DNA of 64,000 nucleotides from Doris montereyensis (lineage: Eukaryota > Mollusca > Gastropoda > Nudibranchia > Dorididae). Below are positions 14,036 to 27,700 of this stretch, in pieces; position 1 is the first letter of the stretch, and each line of letters starts with the position of its first letter. The stretch covers positions 208,501 through 272,500 of the forward strand of contig JAXRKP010000026.1 in NCBI GenBank assembly GCA_037039925.1, written 5' to 3'. Made by a program: the position numbers and the translations under genes. The notes beneath the pieces are model-generated. The model did no database searches. It was not told the origin of the DNA and was given only the letters and a program-made list of their open reading frames with translations.

Positions 14036-14335
14036 GTAGTGACGCGGTGGCCGAGTGGTTAGACTGTCGTACGTGTGATCATGGGGTCCCGGGTTCGGAA
14101 CACTACAAAAACTAAGTCCACCGTAGTTTTCCTTGGGCAAGACACTCAATACGCATTTTTCCACACCCAACCCAGGTGCAAGTGGCACAAGCACTAGCTT
14201 GGGAGTAAACCTGCGCCAGACTAGTGTCCTGCTCAGAAGGCGATTATTATCACCTGTTCTGATTCGCGTTGTAGAAATCGGGGTTACGTTCCGACTCAAC
14301 GGGTCGTAATGGCCTCGAAGGAACTTCACTTCGTA
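14036..14335 (+). mobile_element. tRNA-derived SINE (Ser/Leu-type head)
   Basis: The head at 14041 resembles a tRNA with a long variable arm: GACGCGGTGGCCGAGTGGTT (A box), and GGGTTCGGA (B-box-like) at about 14090. The body contains CCTTGGGCAAGACACTCAAT at about 14130, a motif type also seen in core regions of CORE/MIR-like SINEs. The body then runs to about 14330. It sits inside a satellite B unit: GTAGT precedes the head and satellite-like sequence resumes after GTAG at 14335, but a clear target duplication longer than about 5 bp is not visible. Open frames across it are artefacts. Parts of its 3' body recur at 15107-15155 and 15441-15500. Confidence 0.8.
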
Positions 14336-15096
14336 GTATGGATTATTAACTTGATATTTTTAAAGAAATTTACAAGTACATTGAATAACAATAATAATGA
14401 TAAAACACTTATAGAGCGCTGATCCTGATCAAAGAGGCTCTAAGCGCTTTACAATATTTTATATACAGTTTACCTTATGTCTATAGTACATAGTTTAGCA
14501 TTGATGTGAATTAGGAGTTAAAAATGAGGATACAAATTAACATCTCATGTGCGCGTTAAAACCATAACTTATAAGCTAGGTCGCACAAATGAAAAGGATT
14601 GCAATTACAGATTTGGTACAGAACTGAGTGAGGGAGCGAGAGAGTAAGTGAGAATGGGTGATTGAGAGAGTGAGCGAGTGAGACTGAGAGAGTGAATGAG
14701 CGAGATAGTGAGTAAGTGAGAGAGTGAGTCGTCAGTAAGTGAAAGGTGAGGGAGCAAGTGAGTAAGTATGTGAGTGAGTCAGTAAGTAAGGAGAGAGTGA
14801 GGAGGAGAGAGTGAGAGTGAGAGAGTAAATAAGTGAGAGAGCGAGGAGGGAGTGTGAAATCAGTATGTAAATGTGAAAGTAATTTGACGAAGGTCTTGAT
14901 CAAAGCAAGAACACAAGGCATGAAATGAACGAACGGGGGAGGGGGTAGATCATTAAGAAAGTAATACAGACGTAAGTAGGGAGAGAAGAAAAGTACCGGT
15001 ACGTAAGGCTGCAATTAGAAATACGATTACTGAAAACTTCCGATGGCACAGTATATTGTGTTCCTCTGGCATGGTTTCCCTGAATCTTTATTTATA
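14336..15096. other. Non-coding DNA with GAGTGA low-complexity tract
   Basis: Contains AGCGCTGATCCTGATC at about 14415, then AAGCGCTTTACA about 30 bp later, a short AGCGCT-type dispersed-repeat signature. Positions 14625-14850 are a degenerate GAGTGA/GAGAGA tract. The long minus-strand open frame over this tract is compositional. No gene is seen. Confidence 0.6.
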
Positions 15097-15520
15097 ACAG
15101 CATCAACCGGGGTAATTCTACCACAGACTAGCGTCTGGCTCAGGAGGGCAGGTGGTGGCACAGGCAATGCGTAGTCGGCCTCTCAACCACAAGCACGTGG
15201 TTTGAACATCGACGTTTTGAAAACACTTTTTTTTTCTTTTGGAGATAACCCATCCCCCTGGTCAGCTCGGTGGATGACAATCTAGTCTCATCGTAGACGG
15301 ACGATAGACAATTCGTCACAACACCCTGTGTTCACTAAAGATCCCTTGGTTGTTTACAGAGCAGTCGAGACAATTTAGAATTCTATTAAAACCCTGAGAT
15401 CACCTTAGTCACAGATGTGGGTAAATTCAAGTCAATTCAAACTTGCCCAGGAGACGATGTATCATCATCTGTTCCAATTCGTGCTTTAAAAACCGGGGTA
15501 AGCTTTGGATTTATAAGTGG
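15097..15520 (+). mobile_element. Diverged SINE fragments
   Basis: Positions 15107-15155 match the 3' body of the SINE at 14200-14255 (shared CAGACTAG then GCTCAG). Positions 15441-15500 match 14232-14290 (shared CATCTGTTC/CACCTGTTC, ATTCG and CGGGGT). Between them, at 15395-15435, is CACCTTAG followed by GATGTGGGTAAATTCAAGTC, which resembles the core of satellite G (50160-52060). The region appears to be nested SINE debris with no coding content. Confidence 0.6.
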
Positions 15521-15721
15521 TAAAGGGCCTTCAAATGGGTGCTTATACTTCTCACAACGCCATACACAGGAAATAAAGCTAAGATCAAGTTGAAGCTTTG
15601 AGAGGACAAATTTTTGTTTTGGTAACAATAGGGAAATATATTTTTTTACTTAGCATATAGAGGGCATTAGGGTGACTTTAATATTAAGTTTGAATAAGAA
15701 GTTCACCAACATCCAGAGCAG

Positions 15722-15723
<2 letters not shown>

Positions 15724-15785
<62 letters not shown>
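15724..15785. repeat. (CA)n(TA)n microsatellite
   Basis: About 18 CA units run directly into about 12 TA units. The open frame across it is spurious. Confidence 0.97.
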
Positions 15786-15984
15786 TTTCCTCGTCAACAA
15801 TTAGACTGTGGAACAGTTTGCCAGAAAAAAACTAAAGGTGCCAAATCTAAATCACTTCCAAAACATTTTGAACAATATTAGAAAAACATAGATCTAACCA
15901 TAATACAACAAGCCATACAAGTATTCAAAGATGAAGTTGTAACTCTAAGAGAAGAAGAATAAAAAAAGAAGGAAAAGAAAAAGG

Positions 15985-16132
15985 GAGAAGAAGAAGAAGA
16001 AGAAGAAGAAGAAGAAGAAGAAGAAGAAGAAGAAAAGAAGAAGAAGAAGAAGAAGAAGAAGAAGAAGAAGAAGAAGAAGAAGAAGAAGAAGAAGAAGAAG
16101 AAGAAGAAGAAGAAGAAGAAGAAGAAGAAGAA

Positions 16133-16163
<31 letters not shown>

Positions 16164-16618
16164 AAGAAGAAGAAGAAGAAGAAGAAGAAGAAGAAGAAGA
16201 AGAAGAAGAAGAAGAAGAAGAAGAAGAAGAAGAAGAAGAAAAGAAGAAGAAGAAGAAGAAGAAGAAGAAGAAGAAGAAGAAGAAGAAGAAGAAGAAGAAG
16301 AAGAAGAAGAAGAAGAAGAAGAAGAAGAAGAAGAAGAAGAAGAAGAAGAAGAAGAAGAAGAAGAAGAAGAAGAAGAAGAAGAAGAAGAAGAAGAAGAAGA
16401 AGAAGAAGAAGAAGAAGAAGAAGAAGAAGAAGAAGAAGAAGAAAAAGAAGAAGAAGAAGAAGAAGAAGAAGAAGAAGAAGAAGAAGAAGAAGAAGAAGAA
16501 GAAGAAGAAGAAGAAGAAGAAGAAGAAGAAGAAGAAGAAGAAGAAGAAGAAGAAGAAGAAGAAGAAGAAGAAGAAGAAGAAGAAGAAGAAGAAGAAGAAG
16601 AAGAAGAAGAAGAAGAAG

Positions 16619-16674
<56 letters not shown>
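15985..16674. repeat. Long (GAA)n tract followed by (CAA)n
   Basis: About 636 bp of GAA/AAG/AGA triplets (around 212 units) with only a few interruptions (near 16034, 16132, 16240 and 16443). It switches abruptly at 16621 to about 18 CAA units. It lies about 260 bp past the splice donor of the minus-strand GT31 exon, so it is probably intronic. The coding strand of that gene reads TTC/TTG here. Long GAA-TTC tracts are purine-pyrimidine mirror repeats able to form triplex DNA. The poly-Phe, poly-Ser and poly-Leu frames are artefacts. Confidence 0.98.
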
Positions 16675-16675
<1 letters not shown>

Positions 16676-16931
16676 AAGAAAAAGAAAAAGAAGAAAAGAC
16701 GAAGAAGAAGAACAACAGCAACGAAGACATCATCAACAAAAACAACAATAACACTTTCTTTCTTAAAACCATGATAACATTATGCTTCTACTTGTACATC
16801 TTTCACAGCAACACAACCAAAATAAAACCCACAAAAACCTCGAGTATTTAATAGCAATGCATTATTAACACATTTTAAACACATTATTAACACATTATTA
16901 ACCTGCATGTCAAATATGTAAGTAGCAAACA

Positions 16932-16941
16932 CCTTACCTAG
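16932..16941 (-). other. Splice donor of the GT31 exon
   Basis: Minus strand TAG|GTAAGGT, close to the MAG|GTRAGT consensus. It splits the last Arg codon after two bases (phase 2). The TAA that would end the open frame is part of the donor, which supports splicing over termination. Confidence 0.7.
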
Positions 16942-17914
16942 ATCCATGGTGGGTGAAATAGAAAGCAGGACTGTGTATGGCCGGCACTAGAACTCGTCTG
17001 GCACAGATGCCAGTCACCCAGACGTCATCCAACGAAAGCACTGGTTGATACCTACGACACGCCTCAAGGACCAATTTGGCGGTTTTCATTTGGTATCCCA
17101 AGCTTCCACCTAAAAGAAAGTCTGGAAGCGGCGTATAGGGGAAATCCCCGTAAGAGAGTAAGTATTTCGATGTTTTATCCCTGCAAGTTTTCATACCCTT
17201 CCTTTCAACGCCCAAAATGAAGTGCGAATACTTGCGACGAGTTTCCTTGACCGCTGATACCATGGCTGACACATTGGCTTCGACGTCATCATCGAGTCTT
17301 AACAGGATCTCTGCTTTGGGGCAGAAAGTAGTGGACCATTTCAACATGAATAAACTCTTTCTGGTTATATTCTTATACGTGTCTACAAAAGTGGATTGCA
17401 CAATGTCTCGGTATTGAGAGTGCTCCATATTGATCATCTGTTGAGTCTTTGTGGCTGGTTGAACCTGTGAGTGTGAGTCGCTTGTGGCAGTTGGTTTACC
17501 GGTGAAAAATAACAACTTGGCTCGATTTTCAGCGTTGTTGACGAACCGGCTAACGGACCCTAGTCTCATTTCACGTCGACGGTCGAAATTGGCTGGGGCA
17601 GAAGGCGACACGATAAGGACGTCCACATTGCCATGTGCGCATGCGTCCTTGGAATGAACCAAATATTCGTCGTCGTCGTTCAAATCCACAATTGGTTTGC
17701 GGTCCAAGAATCGCTGCCTCAATTGGTCGTCGGACGATACCGCTAGCGTGCTACTCCTGTTGCTTTGTCTCGACGACGAGATCGTCCGACGGCTAGAAGA
17801 AAATGCCTCAAACTTGGAGACATCGTATTTGGATTCTCTTAAGGCTGACAAGTAGTCGTCCCTCATGCATTGCCAGATTGTGTCGACAGGTTCGTCTCTC
17901 ACTCGATCGTACAT
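16938..17914 (-). CDS. GT31 beta-1,3-galactosyltransferase-like exon (partial gene)
   Basis: An internal exon of 325 codons plus 2 bases from a family 31 glycosyltransferase, a Golgi enzyme class that adds galactose, GlcNAc or GalNAc in beta-1,3 linkage from a UDP-sugar. Numbering from the exon start, family blocks appear in order: VLIVSPSAPANFDRRREMR (99-117, strand then Arg-rich block), EHSQYRDIVQ (164-173), FVDTYKNITRKSLFMLKW (176-193), LRLDDDVEANV with the metal-binding DDD at 208-210, FPYTPLPDFLLGGSLGY (258-274), and LDDVWVTGIC (295-304, the E/DDV-x-x-G block). Residues 39-60 are Ser/Arg-rich. The N-terminal membrane anchor is missing and must lie upstream. A strong acceptor (pyrimidine run then CAG) lies just before the Met codon at 17914, and TCTAG|GTAAGG follows codon 325, so the stop at 16934 is intronic. 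The frame has no internal stops. Donor-sugar specificity cannot be deduced. The other exons were not found, and satellite C begins 0.9 kb upstream. Confidence 0.85.
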
Positions 17915-17945
17915 CTGAATAAATGAAGAAAAAAAATCAACTTTA
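17912..17945 (-). other. Splice acceptor of the GT31 exon
   Basis: The minus strand shows a T-rich tract, then TTCTTCATTTATTCAG, then ATG. The codons upstream of this ATG are a Phe/Val-rich translation of the pyrimidine tract, so the longer open frame start at 17974 is rejected. Confidence 0.7.
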
Positions 17946-17974
17946 AAAAAGAAAAAGAAAACTACGACAGGCAT

Positions 17975-18199
17975 TAAGAAAAAGATGGACTAGCTAAACT
18001 AAGGTAGATGACAAGAACATAAACGTCAGCAGAAAATTGAATTTGCCGAAAAAAGTGTGTTTATGGTGTTGATGTGTCTATTTCAGATATGTGTATGTTC
18101 TACAACGAGCTGAAAACGACGTAACCGTAATCTGTTTGTTTTTTAACACTTGCGTATACACACACACACACACACACACACATACACACATATTGATCA
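17975..18199. other. Flank of the GT31 exon with (CA)n
   Basis: Probable intron upstream of the minus-strand exon. It includes a CA microsatellite at about 18157-18190. No exon is recognised. Confidence 0.5.
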
Positions 18200-18775
18200 T
18201 GAACCATCAGCCTTACCCTACCAGGGTGTAGGTCACATACAGAGAGTTCCATCTTTCCCCCTGGGACATCTTTCTTAGCTCACTCCAGCCATGACATCTA
18301 AGCTCTTCGGTCACTTTTCGATACTGCTTCTCCAAGTGTCCCGTGGCCCTCCCTGGTGTCGTCTTCCCTGCGGATTCCATTGCAAGCTTGTCTTGCTATA
18401 TTTGAAGGAGGCTTTCAATGTATGTCAAATCAATATTCATCGACTTCCTCCCAAGAATTCTCAATGTTTTCCATTCCCGTTCTTGCCCATAGTTTTCATT
18501 CATAACTTTGTCTTGCCATTTAAGTCTTAAGATCCTCCGAAGACATCCGTTGAAAAAGGATTGACGTTTCTTCATTGTCCCTCAAGTGGTTTTCCAAGTC
18601 TTTGCTCCATATTGAAAAAGAGACATGACATTTGATTTGAAAAATCTTATCTTTGTGCCAATCTTGATTTTTCTTGCTTTCCATGCATTTTTTTTAATTG
18701 GGAAGATGCTATTCATGCTTTTCCAAGTCTTTTCTTAATATCTGCATTGGTTCTGCATCGGTTCCTCCTTGTTTA
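18200..18775 (-). mobile_element. Second LINE family, RT C-terminal fragment
   Basis: The minus strand, read in pieces, gives the typical tail of a different non-LTR retrotransposon: KIKIGTKIRFFKSNVMSLF, then QYGAKTWKTT, FNGCLRRILRLKWQDK, WNPQGRRHQGGPRDTWR, and a final WSE-like block. Families of this type usually carry LLYGxETW, LRRILxIxWxDK and WNPQGxRxRGRPxxTWR at these positions. Frames are broken by stops. At its upstream edge it abuts satellite C: the minus strand reads from satellite sequence (TATGCTAGTATCAATG) into CAATAAACAAGGAGGA, where related LINEs typically encode INKEGGTDAD. The element is dead and 5' truncated or interrupted by the array. Confidence 0.75.
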
Positions 18776-21700
18776 TTGCATTGATACTAGCATACATATA
18801 CTCCCACAATTGCACATCTCATTGATACAAGCATACATATACTCCCACACTTACACATCTCATTGATACTAGCATACATATACTCCCACACTTACACATC
18901 TCATTGATACAAACATACATATACTCCCACTCCCACACTTACACATCTCATTGATACTAGCATACATATACTCCCACCCCACACTTACACATCTCATTGA
19001 TACTAGCATACATATACTCCCACACTTACATATCTCATTGATACAAGCATACATATACTCCCACACTTACACATCTCATTGATACAGGCATACATATACC
19101 CTGCCACTTACACATCTCATTGATACTAACATATATATTCTACTCTCACACTTACAATGACCTCAAATTGATACTAGCATACATATACCCTACCCCACAC
19201 TTACACATCTCATTGATACTAGTATACATATACCCCCACTCCCACACTTACACATCTAATTGATAATAGCATAATATACTCCCCACTCCCACACTTACAC
19301 ATCTCATTGATACTAGCATACATATGTTTCCACACTTACATATCTCCTATTGATACAAGTATACATATACTCCCACACTTACACATCTCATTGATACAGG
19401 CATACATATACTCCCACACTTACACATCTCATTGATACTAACATACATACTTACTCCCACTCTCCACTTCACATCTCATTGATACTAGCATACATATACT
19501 CCCACTCCCACACTTACACATCTCATTGATACTAGCATTGATACTAGCATACATATACTCCCACTCCCACCTACACATCTCATTGACACTAGCATACATA
19601 TACTCCCACTCCACACTTACACATCTCATTGATACTAGCATACATATACTCCCACACTTACATATCTCATTGATACAAGCATACATATTACTCCCACACT
19701 TACACATCTCATTGATACAGGCATACATACTCCCACTCCCACACTTACACATCTCATTGATACTAGCATACATATACTCCCCACTCCACACTTACACATC
19801 TCATTGATACAGGCATACATATACCCTGTCTACACATCTCATTGATACAAGCATACATATATACTCACACTTACACATCTCATTGATACAAACATACATA
19901 TACTCCCACTCCCACACTTACACATCTCATTGATACAAGCATACATATACTCCCACATTGATACAAAACATACATATACTCCCACAATTACACATCTCAT
20001 TGATACAAACATACATATACTCCCACTCTTACACATCTCATTGATAGGCATACATATACTCCCACAATTACACATCTCATTGATAAACATACATATACTC
20101 CCACCCCACACTTACACATCTCATTGATACAAACATACATATACTCCACACTTACACATCTCATTGATACAAACATACATATAATCCTACTCCCACACTT
20201 ACACATCTCATTGATACAAGTATACATATACTCCCACTCCCCACACTTACACATCTCATTGATACAAACATACATATACTCCCACACTTACACATCTCAT
20301 TGATAGAAGCATACATATATTCCCACACTTACACATCTCATTGATACAAACATACATATACTCCCACACCTACACATCTCATTGATACAAGCATACATAT
20401 ACTCCCACTCCCACACTTACACATCTCATTGATACAAACATACATATACTCCCACTCCCACACTTACACATCTCATTGATACAAGCATACATATACTCCC
20501 ACACTTACATCTCATTGATACAAACATACATATACTCCACTCACACTTACACATCACATTGATAAAAGCATACATATACTCCCACACTTACACATCTCAT
20601 TGATAAAAACATACATATACTCCCACTCCCACACTTACACATCTCATTGATACAAACATACATATACTCCCACACTTACACATGTCATTGATACAAACAT
20701 ACATATACTCCCACACTTACACATCTCATTGATACAAACATACATATACTCCCACACTTACACATCATTGATAAAAACATACATATACTCCCACACTTAC
20801 ACATCTCATTGATACAAACATACATATACTCCCACAATTACACATCTCATTGATACAAACATACATATACTCCACACTTACACATCTCATTGATACAAGC
20901 ATACATATACTCCCACACTTACACATCTCATTGATACTAACATACATATACTCCGACACTTACACATCTCATTGATACGAGCATACATATACTCCCACAC
21001 TTACACATCTCATTGATACAAACATACATATACTCCCACAATTACACATCTCATTGATACTAATACATATACTTTCACTCCCACACTTACACATCTTATT
21101 GATACAAGCGTACATATACTCCCTCTTCCACACTTACACATCTCATTGATACAAGCATACATATACTCCCACACTTACACATCTCATTGATACAAACATA
21201 CATATACTCCCACAATTACACATCTCATTGATACTAGCATACATATACTCCTCCCACACTTACACATCTCATTGATACTAGCATACATATACTCCAACTC
21301 CCACACTTACACATCTCATTGATACAGGCATACCTATACTCCCACACTTACACATCTCATTGATACAAACATACATATACTCCAACACTTACACATCTCA
21401 TTGCTACAAGCATACATATTCTCCCACACTTACACATCTCATTGATACTAGCATACATATACTTCCACACTTACACATCTCATTGATAGAAACATACATA
21501 TACTCCCACACTTATCCATCTCATTGATACAAGCATACATATACTCCCACACTTACACATCTCATTGATACAGGCATACATATACTCCCACACTTACACA
21601 TCTCATTGATACAAACATACATATAGTCCCACACTTACACATCTCATTGATACAAACATACATATACTCCCACTCCCACACTTACACATCTCATTGATAC

Positions 21701-24700
21701 AGGTATACATATACTCCTACACTTACACATCTCATTGATACAAACATACATATACTCCCTCTCCCACACTTACACATCTCATTGATACAGGCATACATAT
21801 ACTCCCACACTTACACATCTCATTGATACAAACATACATATACTCCCACTCCCACACTTACACATCTCATTGATACTAGTATACATATACTCCCACTCCC
21901 ACACTTACACATCTCATTGATACAAGCATACATATACTCCCACTCCCACACTTACACATCTCATTGATACAAACATACATATACTCCCACACTTACACAT
22001 CTCATTGATACAAACATACATATACTCCCACACTTACACATTTCATTGATACAAACATACATATACTCCCACACTTACACATCTCATTGATACAACCATA
22101 CATATACTCCCACACTTACACATCGCATTGATACAAACATACATATACTCCCACTCCCACACTTACACATCTCATTGATACAAACATACATATACTCCCA
22201 CCCCCACACTTACACATCTCATTCATACAAACATACATATACTCCCACTCCCACACTTACACATCTCATTGATACAAAAACATACTCCCACTATACACAC
22301 ATATCATTGATACAAGCATACTCCCACACTTACACATCTCATTGATACAAACATACATATACCCCCACACTTACACATCTCATTGATACAAACATACATA
22401 TACCCCACACTTACACATCTCATTGATACAAACATACATATACCCCCACACTTACACATCTCATTGATACAAACATACATATACTCCCACACTTACACAT
22501 CTCATTGATACAAACATACATATACTCCCACACTTACACATCTCATTGATACAAACATACATATATACTCCCACACTTACACATCTCATTGATACAAACA
22601 TTCATATACTCCCACACTTACACATCTCATTGATACAAACATACATATACTCCCACTCCCACACTTACACATCTCATTGATACAAACATACATATACTCC
22701 CACTCCCACACTTACACATCTCATTGATACAAACATACATATACTCCCACTCTTACACATCTCATTGATACAAACATACATATACTCCCACTCTTACACA
22801 TCTCATTGATACAAACATACATATACTCCACTCCCACACTTACACATCTTATTGATACTAGCATACATATACTCCCACAATTACACATCTCATTGATACA
22901 AACATACATATACTCCCACTCCCACAATTACACATCTCATTGATACAAACATACATATACTCCCACTCCCACAATTACACATCTCATTGATACAAACATA
23001 CATATACTCCACTCCCACAATTACACATCTCATTGATACAAACATACATATACTCCCACTCCCACAATTACACATCTCATTGATACAAACATACATATAC
23101 TCCCACACTTACATCTCATTGATACAAGCATACATATACTCCCTCACTTACACATCTCATTGATACAAACATACATATACTCCCACACTTACACATCTCA
23201 TTGATACAAACATACATATGCTCCCACAATTACACATCTCATTGATACAAACATACATATACTCCCACACGTACACATCTCAGTGATACAAGCATACATA
23301 TACTCCCACACTTACACATCTCATTGATACAAACATACATATACTCCCACACTTACACATCTCATTGATACAAACATACATATACTCCCACAATTACACA
23401 TCTCTTTGATACAAACATACATATACTCCCACACTTACACATCTCATTGATACAAGCATACATATACTCCCACACTTACACATCACATTGATACAAACAT
23501 ACATATACTTCCACACTTACACATCTCATTGATACAAACATACATATACTCCCACACTTACACATCTCATTGATGCAAACATACATATACTCCCACACTT
23601 ACACATCACATTGATACAAACCTACATATACTCCTCACTTACACATCTCATTGATACAAGCATACATATACTCTCACACTTACACATCTCATTGATACAA
23701 GCATACATATACTCCAACAATTACACATCTCATTGATACAAACATACATATACTCCCACACTTACACATCTCATTGATACAAACATACATATACTCCCAC
23801 AATTACACATCTCATTGATACAAACATACATATACTCCCACACTTACACATCTCATTGATACAAACATACATATACTCCCAAACTTACACATCTCATTGA
23901 TACAAACATACATATACTCCCAAACTTACACATCTCATTGATACAAACATACATATACTCCCACACTTACACATCTCATTGATACAAACATACATATACT
24001 CCCACACTTACACATCTCATTGATACAAAGATACATATAGTCCCACACTTACACATCTCATTGATACACGCATATATATACTCCCACAATTACACATCTC
24101 ATTGATACAGGCATACATATACTCCCACATTTACACATCTCATTGATACAAACATACATATACACCCACACTTAAACATCTCATTGATACAAGCATACAT
24201 ATACTCCCACACTTACACATCTCATTGATACTAGCATACATATACTCCAACACTTACACATCTCATTGATACAAACATACATATACTCCCTCTCCCACAA
24301 TTACACATCTCATCGATACAGGCATACATATACTCCCACAATTACACATCTCATTGATACAAACATACATATACTCCCACACTTACACATCTCATTGATA
24401 CAAACATCCACACTTACACACATATACTCCCACAATTATACATCTCATTGATACAAACATACCTATACTCCCACAATTACACATCTCATTGATACAAACA
24501 TACTTCCACTCCCACACTTACACATCTCATTGATACAAACATACAGATACTCCCACAATTATGCATCTCATTGATACAAACATAAATATACTCCCACTCC
24601 CACACTTACACATCTCATTGATACAGGCATACATATACTCCCACTCCCACAATTACACATCTCATTGATACAGGCATACATATACTCCCACCCCACAATT

Positions 24701-27700
24701 ACACATCTCATTGATACAAACATACATATACTCCCACTGCCACACTTACACATCTCATTGATACAAGCATACATATACTCCCACACTTACACATCTCATT
24801 GATACAGGCATACATATACTCCGACACTTACACATCTCATTGATACAAACATACATATATACTCCCACTACACATCTCATTGATACAGGCATACATATAC
24901 TCCCACACTTACACATCTCATTGATCTACATATTGATACAAACATACATGATACAAACATACATATACTCCCACAATTACACATCTCATTGATACAAACA
25001 TACATATACTCCCACTCCCACAATTACACATCTCATTGATACAAACATACATATACTCCCACTCCCACAATTACACATCTCATTGATACAAACATACATA
25101 TAACATACACATCTCATTGATACAAACATACATGTACTCCCACTCACAATTACACATCTCATTGATACAAACATACATATACTCCCAAACTTACACATCT
25201 CATTGATACAAACATACATATACTCCCACACTTACACATCTCATTGATACAAACATACATATACTCCACACTTACACATCTCAGTGATACAAACATACAT
25301 ATGCTCCCAAACTTACACATCTCATTGATACAAGCATGCCTATACTCCCACTCCCACACTTACACATCTCATTGATACAAACATACATATACTCCCACAC
25401 TTACACATCTCATTGATACAAACATACATATACTTCAACACTTACACATCTCATTGATACAAACATAAATATACTCCCACACTTATGCATCTAATTGATA
25501 CAAAAATACATATACTCCCACACTTACACATCTCATTGATACAAACATACATATACTCCCACACTTACACATCTCATTGATACAAACATACATATACTCC
25601 CACACTTACACATCTCATATATACAGGCATACATATACTCCCACTCCCACACTTACACATCTCATTGATACAAACATACATATACTCCCTCAATTGCACA
25701 TCTCATTGATACAAACATACATATACTCCCACTCCAACACTTACACATCTCATTGATACAAACATACATATACTCCACTCCCACACATACACATCTCATT
25801 GATACAAACATACATATACTCCCACACTTACATATCTCATTGATACAAACATACATATACTCCCACTCCCACACCTACACATCTCATTGATACAAACATA
25901 CATATACTCACACTCCCACACTTACACATGTCATTGATACAAACATACATATACTCCCACTCCCACACTTACACATCTCATTGATACTAGCATACATATA
26001 CTCCCACACTTACACATCTCATTGATACAGGCATACATATACTCCCACTCCCACACTTACACATCTCATTCATACAAACATACATAGACTCCCACTCCCA
26101 CACTTACACATCTCATTGATGATAAAGCATATATATACTCCCACTCCCACACTTACACATCTCATTGATACTAGCATACATATACTCCCACACTTACACA
26201 TCTCATTGATACAGGGATACATATACTTCCACACTTACACATCTCATTGATACAGGCATACATATACTCCCACACTTACACATCTCATTGATACAGGCAT
26301 ACATATACTCCCACTCCCACACTTACACATCTCATTGATACAAGCATACATATACTCCCATTCCCACACACTTACACATCTCATTGATACAAGCATACAT
26401 ATACTCCCACACCCACACTTACACATCTTTGATACAAACATACATACACTCCCAAACTTACACATCTCATTGATACAAACATACATATGCTCCCACACTT
26501 ACACATCTCATTGATACAAACATACATATACTCCCAAACTTACACATCTCATTGATACAAACATACATATACTCCCACTCCCACACTTACACATCTCATT
26601 GATACAAACATACATACACTCCCACAATTACACATCTGATTGATACAAACATACATATACTCCCACACTTACATCTCATTGATACACGCATATATATACT
26701 CCCACAATTACACATCTCATTGATACAAACATACATATACTCCCACTCCCACTCTTACACCTCTTTGATACAAACATACATATACTCCCAAACTTACACA
26801 TCTCATTGATACAAACATACATATACTCCCAAACTTACACATCTCATTGATACAAGCATACATATACTCCCACACTTACACATCTCATTGATACAAGCAT
26901 ACATATACTCCCACACTTACACATCTCATTGATACAAACATACATATACTCCCACACTTACACATCTCATTGATACACGCATATACATACTCCCACAATT
27001 ACACATCTCATTGATACAAACATACATATACTCCCACACTTACACATCTCATTGATACATGCATATATATACTCCCACACTTACACATCTCATTGATACT
27101 AGCATACATATACTTCCACACTTACACATCTCATTGATACAGACATACATATACTCCCACACTTACACATCTCATTGATACAAGCATACATATACTCCCA
27201 CACTTACACATCTGATTGATACAAACATACATATACTCCCAGACTTACACATCTCATTGATACTAGCATACATATACTCCCACACTTACACTTCTCATTG
27301 ATACAAACATACATATACTCCCACATTTACACATCTCATTGATACAAGCATACATATACTCCCACACTTACACATCTCATTGATACAAACATACCTATAC
27401 TCCCACAGTTACACATCTCATTGATACTAGCATACATATACTCCCACACTTACACATCTCATTGATACAAACATACATATACTCCCACACTTACACATCT
27501 CATTGATACAAACGTACATATACTCCCACACTTACACAGCTCATTGATACAAACATACATATACTCCCACAATTACACATCTCATTCATACAAACATACA
27601 TATACTCCCACACTTACACATTTCATTGATACAAACATACATATACTCCCACACTTACACATCTCATTGATACAGGCATACATATACTCCCACACTTGCA

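Noticed and set aside
14041..14110. Functional tRNA-Ser/Leu gene
   Set aside because: A and B boxes are present, but the acceptor stem does not close and a SINE body follows.
14556..15014. 152-codon minus-strand frame rich in Leu/Ser/Thr
   Set aside because: Covers the GAGTGA low-complexity tract, so the composition explains the open frame.
15925..16772. Poly-Phe, poly-Ser and poly-Leu frames of 249-275 codons
   Set aside because: Translation of the GAA/CAA microsatellite.
17217..17417. Plus-strand open frame opposite the GT31 exon
   Set aside because: A shadow of the minus-strand coding exon, with no domain of its own.
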